Assembly: GCA_003553445.1 (NCBI GenBank)
Contig: PWEK01000033.1
Coordinates: 1 to 39,284, forward strand
Length of the DNA: 39,284 nt
DNA from: Elusimicrobiota bacterium
GTDB lineage: Bacteria > CG03 > SLGR01
Direction: 5' to 3'
Shown: piece by piece, positions 1 to 7,222 of the stretch
How the letters are laid out: each line of letters opens with the position of its first letter
Numbering within the stretch: the stretch's first letter is position 1
Program-made: the position numbers and the translations under genes
Notes under the pieces: model-generated
What the model saw: the letters and a program-made list of their open reading frames with translations, nothing else
Told to the model about the DNA's origin: nothing
Databases searched by the model: none

Positions 1-7
1 ATGAAGC

Positions 8-26
8 AAGAAAAACTTGGGGGGGG
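8..26 (+). repeat. IS left terminal inverted repeat (19 bp)
   Basis: AAGAAAAACTTGGGGGGGG matches the reverse complement of 1363-1381 at all 19 positions. The homopolymer of eight G at each inner edge is unusual for an IS end. Confidence 0.85.
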
Positions 27-97
27 TTTGAAATAAAAAGGCACACCTTTTAAAATCTTGTTGATAGTAAATTTAAACAAGAAAGGAGGTGCGCCTT

Positions 98-1360
98 ATG
101 GAAATTGTAGTAAAAGAAGCATTAAATGTAAACATTGTGGACCCGAACATCAACATAATAGAACGAGAAATAAAGAAAGAATTAAGAAAAGCCGGTAAGC
201 GATTTTTAAGAGAAACACTAAAAAAAATGGAACAGAAAATATTATCATTGGAGAAAACAAGGATGTGCGAATGTGGAGGCCGAAAAGAGAGTAGAGGACG
301 CGTTTACAGAAATATTAAAAGTTTAGTTGGAGAAATTGAATACAAGAGAGTAAAATTAAGATGTCGAGATTGCGGGAAAGCAAGTTTTCCATTAGATGAG
401 CAAATAAATTTAAAACCTGACAAGAATGCTACTCTGGGATTAATTGAACAGTCATTGTCGCTTGGGGTAGAAACTGCATATGACAAAGCTTCTGAAATAC
501 AGGAAAAATTAACTGGAATGTATGTTTCCGGCCGACAGATACAAAACTGGGCAAAATCAGAAGGAGAAAAAGTAAAGGAAAAAATAGAGAAAGACCGCAG
601 CGAGATATTTGATAATGCGGGAATTCCGAAGGTTGAAGAGAAAAGAAAACGAGTTTTTGTCCAGGTGGATGGAACATTTGTAAAAGAGAGAGAACATGAT
701 CGCGGAATAGAATGTAAAGTAGGAGCGATTTACTCAAAGAAGATAAAAGAAAGCAAAGACCGCTTCAAGATATTGGACAAAAGAACGTACGCTTCCACAG
801 AAAGCATAGATACCTTCTGTGAAAATTTTATAGCAGAGTGTAACAGATGGGGGGTATGGGAGGCAGACGAAATACTTTTTGTAGGAGATGGTGCCAGTTG
901 GATAGAAAAGATGGGAAGAGACTATTTTCCGGAGTCTGTGTATCTGTTGGATTTTTGGCATTTAGCTAAAAACATTGCAAAAGCTTTAGGAAAAGAACAT
1001 AGGCGAGCTGCGGAGAATTGGACAAAAGAAGTAAAGAAAACTTGTGAGGCTAAACAACTACTGAGGCGGATAAAAAGCATATATCCGCATATAAGAGATC
1101 CTGATAGAAAAGAGAAGATAAGAAATTTGTATAAATACGTTAATAATAATCGTAAAGGTATTGAAAATTGGAGAAAAGTTAATTGTTTAGGGGCAAGTGG
1201 TGTAATAGAAAAAACAGTAGATCTTACAGTGTGTAGAAGATTTAAAAAGCGTGGAATGAGTTGGCTAACAAAAGGTTTGACTGGATTGCTTGCATTAAGA
1301 TTGCTAAAATTAAACGGGGAATGGAATAAATACTGGAGGGAACAGGGTGTGCCTGTATAA
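98..1360 (+). CDS. ISLre2/UPF0236 family transposase
   Basis: This 420-residue protein should catalyse movement of the surrounding IS. I chose ATG 98 because a strong ribosome binding site, AAAGGAGGT, ends at 90; an in-frame GTG at 89 overlaps that site. A CxC...CxxC zinc ribbon lies near residues 50-95 (CECGG ... CRDCG). A DDE/RNase-H-like core follows: QVDGT near residue 190, VGDGASW near 266, a DFWHLAKN stretch near 285, and an E in SGVIEKTVD near 368. The frame is intact and full length for the family, so the element may still be active. Confidence 0.88.
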   Translation: MEIVVKEALNVNIVDPNINIIEREIKKELRKAGKRFLRETLKKMEQKILSLEKTRMCECGGRKESRGRVYRNIKSLVGEIEYKRVKLRCRDCGKASFPLDEQINLKPDKNATLGLIEQSLSLGVETAYDKASEIQEKLTGMYVSGRQIQNWAKSEGEKVKEKIEKDRSEIFDNAGIPKVEEKRKRVFVQVDGTFVKEREHDRGIECKVGAIYSKKIKESKDRFKILDKRTYASTESIDTFCENFIAECNRWGVWEADEILFVGDGASWIEKMGRDYFPESVYLLDFWHLAKNIAKALGKEHRRAAENWTKEVKKTCEAKQLLRRIKSIYPHIRDPDRKEKIRNLYKYVNNNRKGIENWRKVNCLGASGVIEKTVDLTVCRRFKKRGMSWLTKGLTGLLALRLLKLNGEWNKYWREQGVPV

Positions 1361-1362
1361 TT

Positions 1363-1381
1363 CCCCCCCCAAGTTTTTCTT
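1363..1381 (-). repeat. IS right terminal inverted repeat (19 bp)
   Basis: This is the exact inverse of the left repeat at 8-26. It begins two bases after the transposase stop codon, so the element has almost no 3' untranslated space. Confidence 0.85.
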
Positions 1382-1403
1382 ACTTCGCCCAGCAAAAATA
1401 ACC

Positions 1404-1432
1404 TTGACAAATTTGTAAAAGTTTGCTAATTT
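1404..1432 (+). promoter_or_regulatory. Promoter of the region 1 operon (TTGACA, weak -10)
   Basis: TTGACA at 1404-1409 is a perfect -35. The -10 at 17-bp spacing is TAATTT (1427-1432), only a partial match. The spacing parallels the region 3 promoter, where the -10 also starts 23 bases after the -35 start. The site lies 23 bp beyond the IS right end. Confidence 0.5.
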
Positions 1433-1445
1433 GTAATCGTTTTCA
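1432..1445. promoter_or_regulatory. LacI-type operator upstream of region 1
   Basis: TGTAATCGTTTTCA is a near-palindrome with a central CG, the usual form for LacI-family operators. Its reverse complement matches the operator at 32207-32220 at 12 of 14 positions. It overlaps the predicted transcription start and lies 15 bp before the regulator ATG, which suggests autorepression. Confidence 0.6.
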
Positions 1446-1460
1446 AAAAACAAAAAGAAA

Positions 1461-2462
1461 ATGGTTACAATAAAAGAAATAGCAAAAAAAGCAAAAACCT
1501 CAACTGCAACGGTTTCAAGGGCAGTTAACAACCCTGAAATGGTTGCGCCTAAAACGAGAAAAAGGATTGCCGGCATTTTAAAAAAACACAACTATGCGCC
1601 CAACCAGCTTGCTCGTGGGTTGGTAAGAGGCAAATCCGGCGCACTCTCCTTAATAACACCAACAAGTGAAAATTTTCTGAATGCATTTTATTTCAGGGAA
1701 GTATTTTTAGGCATCAACAAAGCAGCTTCAGAAAAAAAGTATAATATTCTAATAGAACAGGCAAAGCAGGGTGAAAATAGTCAGCTGCAATCAAAGTTTC
1801 CTGTGGATGGTTACATATTAATTTCACCTTCTTCAGACGACCCTGTATTAAAACAAATTGAAGACCGAAATTTAAAGGCAATGGTTATAAATTCCCGTTC
1901 GGACATATTAAGCTGGGTCGATTTAGATAATGTTGGATCAGCCAGAGCTATGGTTGGAAAGCTGGTAGAGTGCGGCCACAGAAATATAGCAATAATAACA
2001 GGTAGGGAAAACGTGGTTAATTCAACAGACAGGTTAAAAGGATATCAGCTTGCGCTTGAAGAAAACGGCATAAAATATAATCCTGAGTATGTTGTTAAGG
2101 GGAGTTTTTTTGAAGAGAAAGCATACAGAAAGACGAAAGGGTTTTTATCCTGCAACCCCGAAGTTACAGCGATATTTGCATGTAATGATTTAATGGCAAT
2201 AGGAGCTATAAGGGCCATTCAGGAAAAGAAAAAGAAAGTTCCCGGGGATATGTCGGTTGCCGGTTTTGATGATATTGCGCTTGTTCCTTATATTTCGCCG
2301 GCTGTAACAACTGTAAGGCAGCCATTTTACATGATGGGCGCTTATGCGGTCTCTGCGCTTGTCGATCAGATTGAGGGCCGCAAAAACGGAAAAGTTAAAA
2401 AAGAATTTCCAGGAGAGATTGTGGTCCGCGAATCAACTGCTTCGGTAAAAAAAAGTAAATGA
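1461..2462 (+). CDS. LacI family transcriptional regulator
   Basis: This 333-residue protein has an N-terminal LacI helix-turn-helix and hinge (TIKEIAKKAKTSTATVSRAVNN, about residues 2-60) and a periplasmic-binding-like sensor domain (about 62-330). The conserved ACNDLMAIGA and VAGFDDIALVPY stretches are visible. It should repress sugar genes and release them on ligand binding. An operator-like site lies in its own leader, and the next gene overlaps its stop codon. It resembles the second LacI protein of the window (34640-35680) across the effector domain, so the two may share ligands or operators. The ligand is unknown; a glucan oligosaccharide is a guess from the neighbours. Confidence 0.93.
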   Translation: MVTIKEIAKKAKTSTATVSRAVNNPEMVAPKTRKRIAGILKKHNYAPNQLARGLVRGKSGALSLITPTSENFLNAFYFREVFLGINKAASEKKYNILIEQAKQGENSQLQSKFPVDGYILISPSSDDPVLKQIEDRNLKAMVINSRSDILSWVDLDNVGSARAMVGKLVECGHRNIAIITGRENVVNSTDRLKGYQLALEENGIKYNPEYVVKGSFFEEKAYRKTKGFLSCNPEVTAIFACNDLMAIGAIRAIQEKKKKVPGDMSVAGFDDIALVPYISPAVTTVRQPFYMMGAYAVSALVDQIEGRKNGKVKKEFPGEIVVRESTASVKKSK

Positions 2463-3046
2463 TTTTAAAAAACAGCTGCATTGTTTTAACTGGATTTATA
2501 CTGATAACTTCAGGCTGCCGCCAGAGAGGGGTTGAAACTGCAAAATATGAAGATGATAATGATTACTATACTGTGGCAGATTTTCAAACAAAGGGAACTC
2601 AAAGATATGGCACATGGGATATGTTTCCCGGAGATATTACTAGCTCTGTAAATGCTGAAATTGCGGACGGTTCATTAAGGGTTGCATATGATGTTTATTC
2701 AAATACATATGCGAAAAACGGGGTTGAGTTTTATTTTGACGGTATGGATTTTTCCGATTTCAGTTCAATCCGTTTTATAATTAAAGGTTCGAAAAGCGCC
2801 GGCTTTCCTCAAATAATTGATTTAAGGATTTACAATGATGAAGGAGAAGAGGGGGATGCAGTTATTTCGGGCCTTAGCGGGCAGTGGGGCGTTTATTCGG
2901 TTCCGCTAAGAATGTTTCGGGGTGTTGAAGATTTAAGTAGTGTTGATAGGTTGGAAATGGTGTTTTGTTCATTTAATACATTTCCGAAGACGGGAATGAT
3001 ATTTATTGACAGGGTGTTTTTAGAAAGGAAAAGGAGGAGATTATGA
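2459..3046 (+). CDS. Lipoprotein with carbohydrate-binding-like jelly-roll module
   Basis: The 195-residue product begins with a lipoprotein signal peptide; the lipobox ends at TSGC with Cys20. Residues about 36-190 form one copy of a module repeated through this locus: an aspartate-rich entry strand (VADFQT), a YDV strand, DFSDFSSIRF, a SGLSGQWGVYSVPL segment and a closing FIDRVFLE strand. The pattern resembles galactose-binding-like folds such as CBM11 or CIA30, but I did not identify a family. The ATG overlaps the LacI stop by four bases, so the genes are translationally coupled. It probably binds glycan at the membrane; the binding activity is inferred. Confidence 0.75.
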   Translation: MILKNSCIVLTGFILITSGCRQRGVETAKYEDDNDYYTVADFQTKGTQRYGTWDMFPGDITSSVNAEIADGSLRVAYDVYSNTYAKNGVEFYFDGMDFSDFSSIRFIIKGSKSAGFPQIIDLRIYNDEGEEGDAVISGLSGQWGVYSVPLRMFRGVEDLSSVDRLEMVFCSFNTFPKTGMIFIDRVFLERKRRRL

Positions 3047-3663
3047 GAAAAGTAATTGGCTTAGCAGCCGTTGTGGGTGCAGCGCTTCTGCTTGTGCAGG
3101 GATGTGCAAAAGAGGCAGTGGATGTTCAGGAAGAGGTCCGTGAAGATGAAATGGAAGATGTACTGTGGATTGCGGATTTTGATGCAGGGATGATGCCCCA
3201 CCTTATTGGCGGTGAATCAGGCGCATAGGACAGAGATCCTGATGATGAGACTCAGACAGCCGAAGCTGATTTTGATTCTAATGTGAGAGTCGGTGATGAA
3301 GGTTTTTCAATGAGGATTGATTATGATGTGGATTCTCCCAACCCCGCATTTAACGGATACTGGATGCAGCTTGAAGGGGCTGATTTTTCGGAGTACAGCA
3401 CATTTGTAATATCAATAAAGGGTGATGCTGAAGAGGGGTTTACGGAGCGCTTCAAGCTGGAAATGAAAAACACTGAAGGCCAGACTGGAACATATATGGT
3501 TTCAGGTGTTACAGACGAGTGGCAGGAATTTGAAATACCTCTGGATAGATTCAGAGGTTTGAGGGATACCTCAAGCATGGCTGAGTTTGTGATTGTTTTT
3601 GAAGATACTGTGGCAAATCCCAAGGAAGGAAGAATATACATAGATAATCTATATGTCAAATAG
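3043..3663 (+). pseudogene. Lipoprotein with carbohydrate-binding-like module, interrupted by in-frame TAG
   Basis: A strong AAGGAGG site precedes ATG 3043. Codons 1-61 encode a lipoprotein signal (LVQGC, Cys21) and the start of the module. TAG at 3226-3228 then stops the frame. Translation of the same frame continues without gap to 3663 and gives the rest of a complete module. Aligned with the module of the next gene (LIGGGFGVWEKDPHD), the TAG falls exactly at the conserved Trp297 codon TGG, so one G-to-A change explains it. An internal ATG at 3310 or GTG at 3283 could give a fragment lacking the signal. The gene may be broken, misread in sequencing, or read through. TAG is used as a normal stop by this and other genes here. 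Confidence 0.75.
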
Positions 3664-4975
3664 ATTGTACAAAGCGGCTGTCCTCGTATTCCTTATCCTT
3701 ATTGCCATCTTTCTGTATCTCAGGAGAGGCGAATTAAGGAGGGATGCGAGGCATCCGGCCGATGAATGGGCAGTTCTGGAAGAAAAAATTGAATCTCTGG
3801 AAACAAAGCTCGAGCAAAGTGAAAAACAAAGAGAAATGATAAGAAGAGAGCTGACAGATGCTGAAAGCTCAATGGATGAAAAAATATCAGGATATCAGGT
3901 TATAATGGAACGAATAAGAGGGTTAGAGTCAGGGATAGAGGAAACCAGGGAAGAAAACAGGGCTCTCCTTGACAGACTTGGAGTGCTGACTGATAATATG
4001 GAAAAACACGCTTTACTCGCAGATGGTTTTGAGGCCGAAATTGAAGACATAGAAAGAATGATTGGAGAATCTGAAGAAAAAAAGAAAGATGCATTAAACT
4101 CTCTTAATGCAGCCGGAGAAGAACTGGTGGTAATTGCCGGAACGGGGGACGGGGACATTGAAAGGGTGAAAGAGGACCTGGAAAATACCCGTAAAATTAA
4201 AGAAGATATTAGAAATAAAAACGAAAAAATCAGAAAGAAAGCAGAGAACATATATGAACTTTATGAAGAAGAACTGGGTCTAAAAGCTGAGGCAGATTTT
4301 GAGGAGCTGAAAGGTTATTTTACAAAAACAGAGGATTTTAAAAGTAGAATAACTGAAAGCTTGGAGGACTTCAAAACAAGGGTTGAAAAGGCGGAGGAAA
4401 GGTATTTAGCAAGAGTCGAAGAAAAGGATGAATCCGAGGAAATTACAATACCGCCGATGGAGGGAAGGACTGATGTTTTTGAGCTGGCAAATTTCAACGC
4501 TCGGCAGGAAAAAAATCTTATAGGCGGAGGCTTCGGGGTGTGGGAGAAAGATCCGCATGACAGAACTCAAAGCTGCAAAATGGAGTTTATAAGCAGTGTA
4601 AGAAGGGGTGATACCGGTTCATCGCTTAAATTAATATATGATGTAAATTCTCCAAATGAGGCATACAACGGTTTCTGGATGGATTTAAAAAGAGTAAATT
4701 TAGCGCCTTATGAATATTATGTTGTTGATGTGAAGGGCGATTCGGTGGCCGGGTTTACGGACAGATTCAAAGTTGAGTTAAAGGACTCCCATGGGGAAAC
4801 GCAAAGTTTTCTGTTAACAGGGGTAAGTGATAAATGGCAGGAGAAAAAAATACCGCTTAACTATTTTGATAGAATAGATCTGTCTTCTGTCTCTCAGTTT
4901 GTAATTGTCTTTGAAGATACTGTTTCTTCTCCAAGGTCCGGCATAATATATTTAAACAGTATATTTGTTGAGTAA
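3653..4975 (+). CDS. Membrane-anchored coiled-coil protein with C-terminal carbohydrate-binding-like module
   Basis: This 440-residue protein has one N-terminal membrane helix (about residues 5-22) and then a long charged, heptad-like coiled coil (about 30-265, rich in E, K, R and L). It ends with a jelly-roll-like module (about 275-440) closely similar to the interrupted gene before it. Matching stretches include YDVNSPNEAYNGFWMDL, the GVSDKWQEKKIPL segment and FVIVFEDTV. The layout suggests a spacer that holds a sugar-binding head away from the inner membrane, perhaps across the periplasm. The ATG overlaps the preceding reading frame by 11 bases with no clear ribosome binding site, which fits translational coupling. 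No enzyme motif is visible. Confidence 0.8.
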   Translation: MSNRLYKAAVLVFLILIAIFLYLRRGELRRDARHPADEWAVLEEKIESLETKLEQSEKQREMIRRELTDAESSMDEKISGYQVIMERIRGLESGIEETREENRALLDRLGVLTDNMEKHALLADGFEAEIEDIERMIGESEEKKKDALNSLNAAGEELVVIAGTGDGDIERVKEDLENTRKIKEDIRNKNEKIRKKAENIYELYEEELGLKAEADFEELKGYFTKTEDFKSRITESLEDFKTRVEKAEERYLARVEEKDESEEITIPPMEGRTDVFELANFNARQEKNLIGGGFGVWEKDPHDRTQSCKMEFISSVRRGDTGSSLKLIYDVNSPNEAYNGFWMDLKRVNLAPYEYYVVDVKGDSVAGFTDRFKVELKDSHGETQSFLLTGVSDKWQEKKIPLNYFDRIDLSSVSQFVIVFEDTVSSPRSGIIYLNSIFVE

Positions 4976-5053
4976 AAAGTAAGAAAAACTTTAAATAACT
5001 AAAATGGTGCAGCGGGTTGTTGGTATGAATGAAAGGCTAAAAACAATATAAAA

Positions 5054-7222
5054 ATGTTAGAAAGTAATTATATTTCCGGGAAATTTGGATTAAAAGCAAA
5101 AGCGCGTAAATTTGTATGTGTTTTTACTTTAACCTTACTGGCAGTGTTAGTGGCAGGGGGGGGGGATGTGTTTTCAAACCATATGGATATACATTCTGCG
5201 GGAGGTAGAGGCGTTTTCAATATAGGTGATTCTGAGGGCTTTAAAAGGCAGGTATATAGCGAAGAGATTGAAAAAGATATATTAGAGTTTGAATTTGAAA
5301 TACCAAAGGATACTGTTGTGGGCATATGGACGAATGAATATCCGCAGGAACTAAACCCGGAAAATTTTAATGCTGTTAGAGTACAGTTAGAGGTTGAGAA
5401 CACAGATCTTTTAAACGACCTGGATTTTTCACTTGAGTTAAAGGGCCCAGGAGATGAGATGCAGGTTATTCGGCTCAGGGCATCTGAGGGGGGGAATAAA
5501 TTTGAGGATTTTATCGACTGGGATTTAATAGGTGAGATAGATGAAGCGGTTCTGGTGGTGAATTCTGATATTGACGAAAAGGTTAGCGGCAGCTTAAACT
5601 ATTATTTAGAGTTTCTTGACCTTGATGAAATAGAAAAGGATATAGATCCTGACAGGGATATAAATATATTTGATGCCCGGGGGATGGGGGCTTTCAATAT
5701 CGGTCCTTCTGAGGGTAACACCAGGCGCCTTTACAGCGATGAACTTGAAAAAGAGGTTGTAAGGTTTACATATACGCTGCCTGAAGATACGGTAGTGGGG
5801 GTATGGACGAAAGACTATCCTGCAGGGCTGAATGATGAACTGGTAAATGCTGTAAGGGCGCGCGTAAAGGTTCTGGATGAAGAACAGGTTTACGACCTTG
5901 ACCTCTCGCTCGAGTTAAAGGGCCCAGGAGATGAGATGCAGGTTATTCGGCTCAGGGCAACTAAGGGGTGGAATAAATTTGAGGAGTTTATCGATTGGGA
6001 TTTAATAGGTGAAATTGATGAAGCCGTACTTGTGGTTAACAGCGATGAAGAAAGAGAAATAGAAGGTGAGATCTATTTTCATTTAGAGTTTCTTGAACTT
6101 GATGAAATAGAAAAGGATGTAGACCCGGACAGGGATATCAACATATTCGATGCCCGGGGGATGGGGGCCTTCAACATCGGACCTTCTGAAGGAGATACAA
6201 GGCGCCTCTACAGCGATGAGCTTGGAAAAGAGGTTGTAAGATTTATTTATTCTATGCCTGAAGATACGGTAACTGGTTTATGGACAAAGGATTACCCCGC
6301 AAGGCTTAATGAGGAAAAGGTAAACGCTGTGAGGGCGCGCGTGAAAATTATGGAAGAAGAGCAGGTTTATGATCTTGATCTGTCAATTGAGCTCAAAGGG
6401 CCTGGGGGGGAAATGCAGGTTATACCACTTAGGGCTTTAGAGGGATGGAGTAAGTTTGAGGGAGCAATAGACTGGGACAGTATAGGTGAAATTGACGAGG
6501 CTGTATTTGTAGTCAATAACAATACAAATGAAAAAATTGAGGGGGAACTCTATTTTCATTTAGAATTTCTTGAGCTTGATGAAATAGAAGAAATCGATGT
6601 CGATCCGGAGGAAAAAAAGACTATTTTAGGCGCTTCTCAAATGGGTGTCTTTAACATAGGCCCCTCAAGAGGGAATTTCAGAAGAGTTTTCAGTGAAAAA
6701 ATTGGAAGAGATGCAATTAGGATAGATTTTAATGTGCCGGATGATTCCGTTGTAGGATTATGGACTAAAGACTTTCCCGAAAATATTAACAGAGAAATTT
6801 ATGATTCAGTAAGAATAGGGATTGGAGATATTGAAGGAGACAGAGCAGATATGGTTTCTGTAGTAGTTGAGCTTAAAGGCGATAAGGGAATACAGGAAAC
6901 CGAGATAGAACTTACCGAGGGATGGACTTTTCTTACAGATGAAATATATTGGGATAAAATTGGTGAATTGGACGAGGTTGTTTTTATAATAAAACCTCGA
7001 ATGAGAATAGCGTTTCAACCGGCGCAGTTTGCAAGTCCTGTTGATGAAGCGCCACAGGCGCCTGGAGGAGTAGAAGGTTCGCTTCTACTGGATCTTGAGT
7101 TTGGAGAGTTAAGCTTTATGGAAAAAACAGAAGGGAAAATAATTATGGTTTTAATATTTGGTTTGCTGTTGTCTTTTGCAGCATTTGGGATGTATAAATT
7201 ATCCGGGAAGAGCTATGAATAA
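5054..7222 (+). CDS. Exported protein with four 159-residue repeats and C-terminal membrane anchor
   Basis: The 722-residue product has a signal peptide (about residues 18-43), four tandem repeats and one membrane helix near the C-terminus (about 695-715) followed by a short KLSGKSYE tail. Each repeat carries FNIGPSEG, a WTKDYP segment, a LELKGPG strand, an IDWD-IGEIDEA segment and a closing LEFLELDEIE strand, which looks like a beta-sandwich. The next gene, a polytopic GH94 enzyme, starts inside this stop codon region. The layout recalls BcsB, the CBM-bearing periplasmic partner of cellulose synthase, but no homology to it is claimed. A run of ten G sits in the signal-peptide region. The start has only a weak ribosome binding site. 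Confidence 0.78.
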   Translation: MLESNYISGKFGLKAKARKFVCVFTLTLLAVLVAGGGDVFSNHMDIHSAGGRGVFNIGDSEGFKRQVYSEEIEKDILEFEFEIPKDTVVGIWTNEYPQELNPENFNAVRVQLEVENTDLLNDLDFSLELKGPGDEMQVIRLRASEGGNKFEDFIDWDLIGEIDEAVLVVNSDIDEKVSGSLNYYLEFLDLDEIEKDIDPDRDINIFDARGMGAFNIGPSEGNTRRLYSDELEKEVVRFTYTLPEDTVVGVWTKDYPAGLNDELVNAVRARVKVLDEEQVYDLDLSLELKGPGDEMQVIRLRATKGWNKFEEFIDWDLIGEIDEAVLVVNSDEEREIEGEIYFHLEFLELDEIEKDVDPDRDINIFDARGMGAFNIGPSEGDTRRLYSDELGKEVVRFIYSMPEDTVTGLWTKDYPARLNEEKVNAVRARVKIMEEEQVYDLDLSIELKGPGGEMQVIPLRALEGWSKFEGAIDWDSIGEIDEAVFVVNNNTNEKIEGELYFHLEFLELDEIEEIDVDPEEKKTILGASQMGVFNIGPSRGNFRRVFSEKIGRDAIRIDFNVPDDSVVGLWTKDFPENINREIYDSVRIGIGDIEGDRADMVSVVVELKGDKGIQETEIELTEGWTFLTDEIYWDKIGELDEVVFIIKPRMRIAFQPAQFASPVDEAPQAPGGVEGSLLLDLEFGELSFMEKTEGKIIMVLIFGLLLSFAAFGMYKLSGKSYE
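5156..5165 (+). repeat. G10 homopolymer in signal-peptide coding region
   Basis: Ten consecutive G encode the Gly-Gly-Gly-Asp junction near the end of the signal peptide. A change of one base in tract length would frameshift the protein within its first 50 residues. It could be a phase-variation switch or a spot prone to sequencing error. Confidence 0.7.
5186..7105 (+). repeat. Four tandem repeats of 477, 477 and 480 bp spacing
   Basis: The FNIG codons that mark each unit lie at 5216, 5693, 6170 and 6650. Units 1 and 2 share an identical 48-bp stretch (5435-5482 and 5912-5959), far above the average similarity, which suggests recent duplication or gene conversion. Unit 4 is the most divergent. 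Confidence 0.85.

Larger units (their letters stand above)
8..1381 (+). mobile_element. ISLre2-type insertion sequence, complete
   Basis: The element holds one transposase gene between perfect 19-bp terminal inverted repeats at 8-26 and 1363-1381. Each repeat is AAGAAAAACTT followed by eight G in the inward direction. The transposase and its zinc-ribbon are of the ISLre2/UPF0236 kind. Only seven bases lie outside the left repeat and they do not match the bases after the right repeat (from 1382), so no target duplication can be shown. The element lies directly upstream of the promoter of the carbohydrate operon. Its gene is richer in A and T than the genes to the right, which fits acquisition from elsewhere. 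Confidence 0.85.

Noticed and set aside
89-97. GTG 89 as transposase start
   Set aside because: It overlaps the strong ribosome binding site AAAGGAGGT (82-90) that serves ATG 98 with proper spacing.
922-1591. Long antisense open frames over the transposase and LacI genes
   Set aside because: They lie opposite well-supported genes, lack ribosome binding sites and have low-complexity translations rich in F, L and S, as expected for the complement of AT-rich coding sequence.
3226-3228. TAG reassigned as a sense codon in this genome
   Set aside because: TAG ends this same reading frame at 3661-3663, and it also stops the phosphoesterase gene at 24298-24300 and the MalG-type permease gene at 38786-38788, so general reassignment does not fit. 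A local mutation, read error or read-through remains.
5216-6700. CRISPR-like or noncoding direct repeats
   Set aside because: The periodicity of 477-480 bp is a multiple of three and corresponds to protein repeats in one open frame; there are no short repeats with regular spacers.
7158-7214. ATG 7158 as start of the membrane GH94 protein
   Set aside because: The 19 extra residues lie inside the coding end of the previous gene and look like an out-of-frame read (VCCCLLQHLGC). ATG 7215 overlaps the previous stop and has a purine-rich site.
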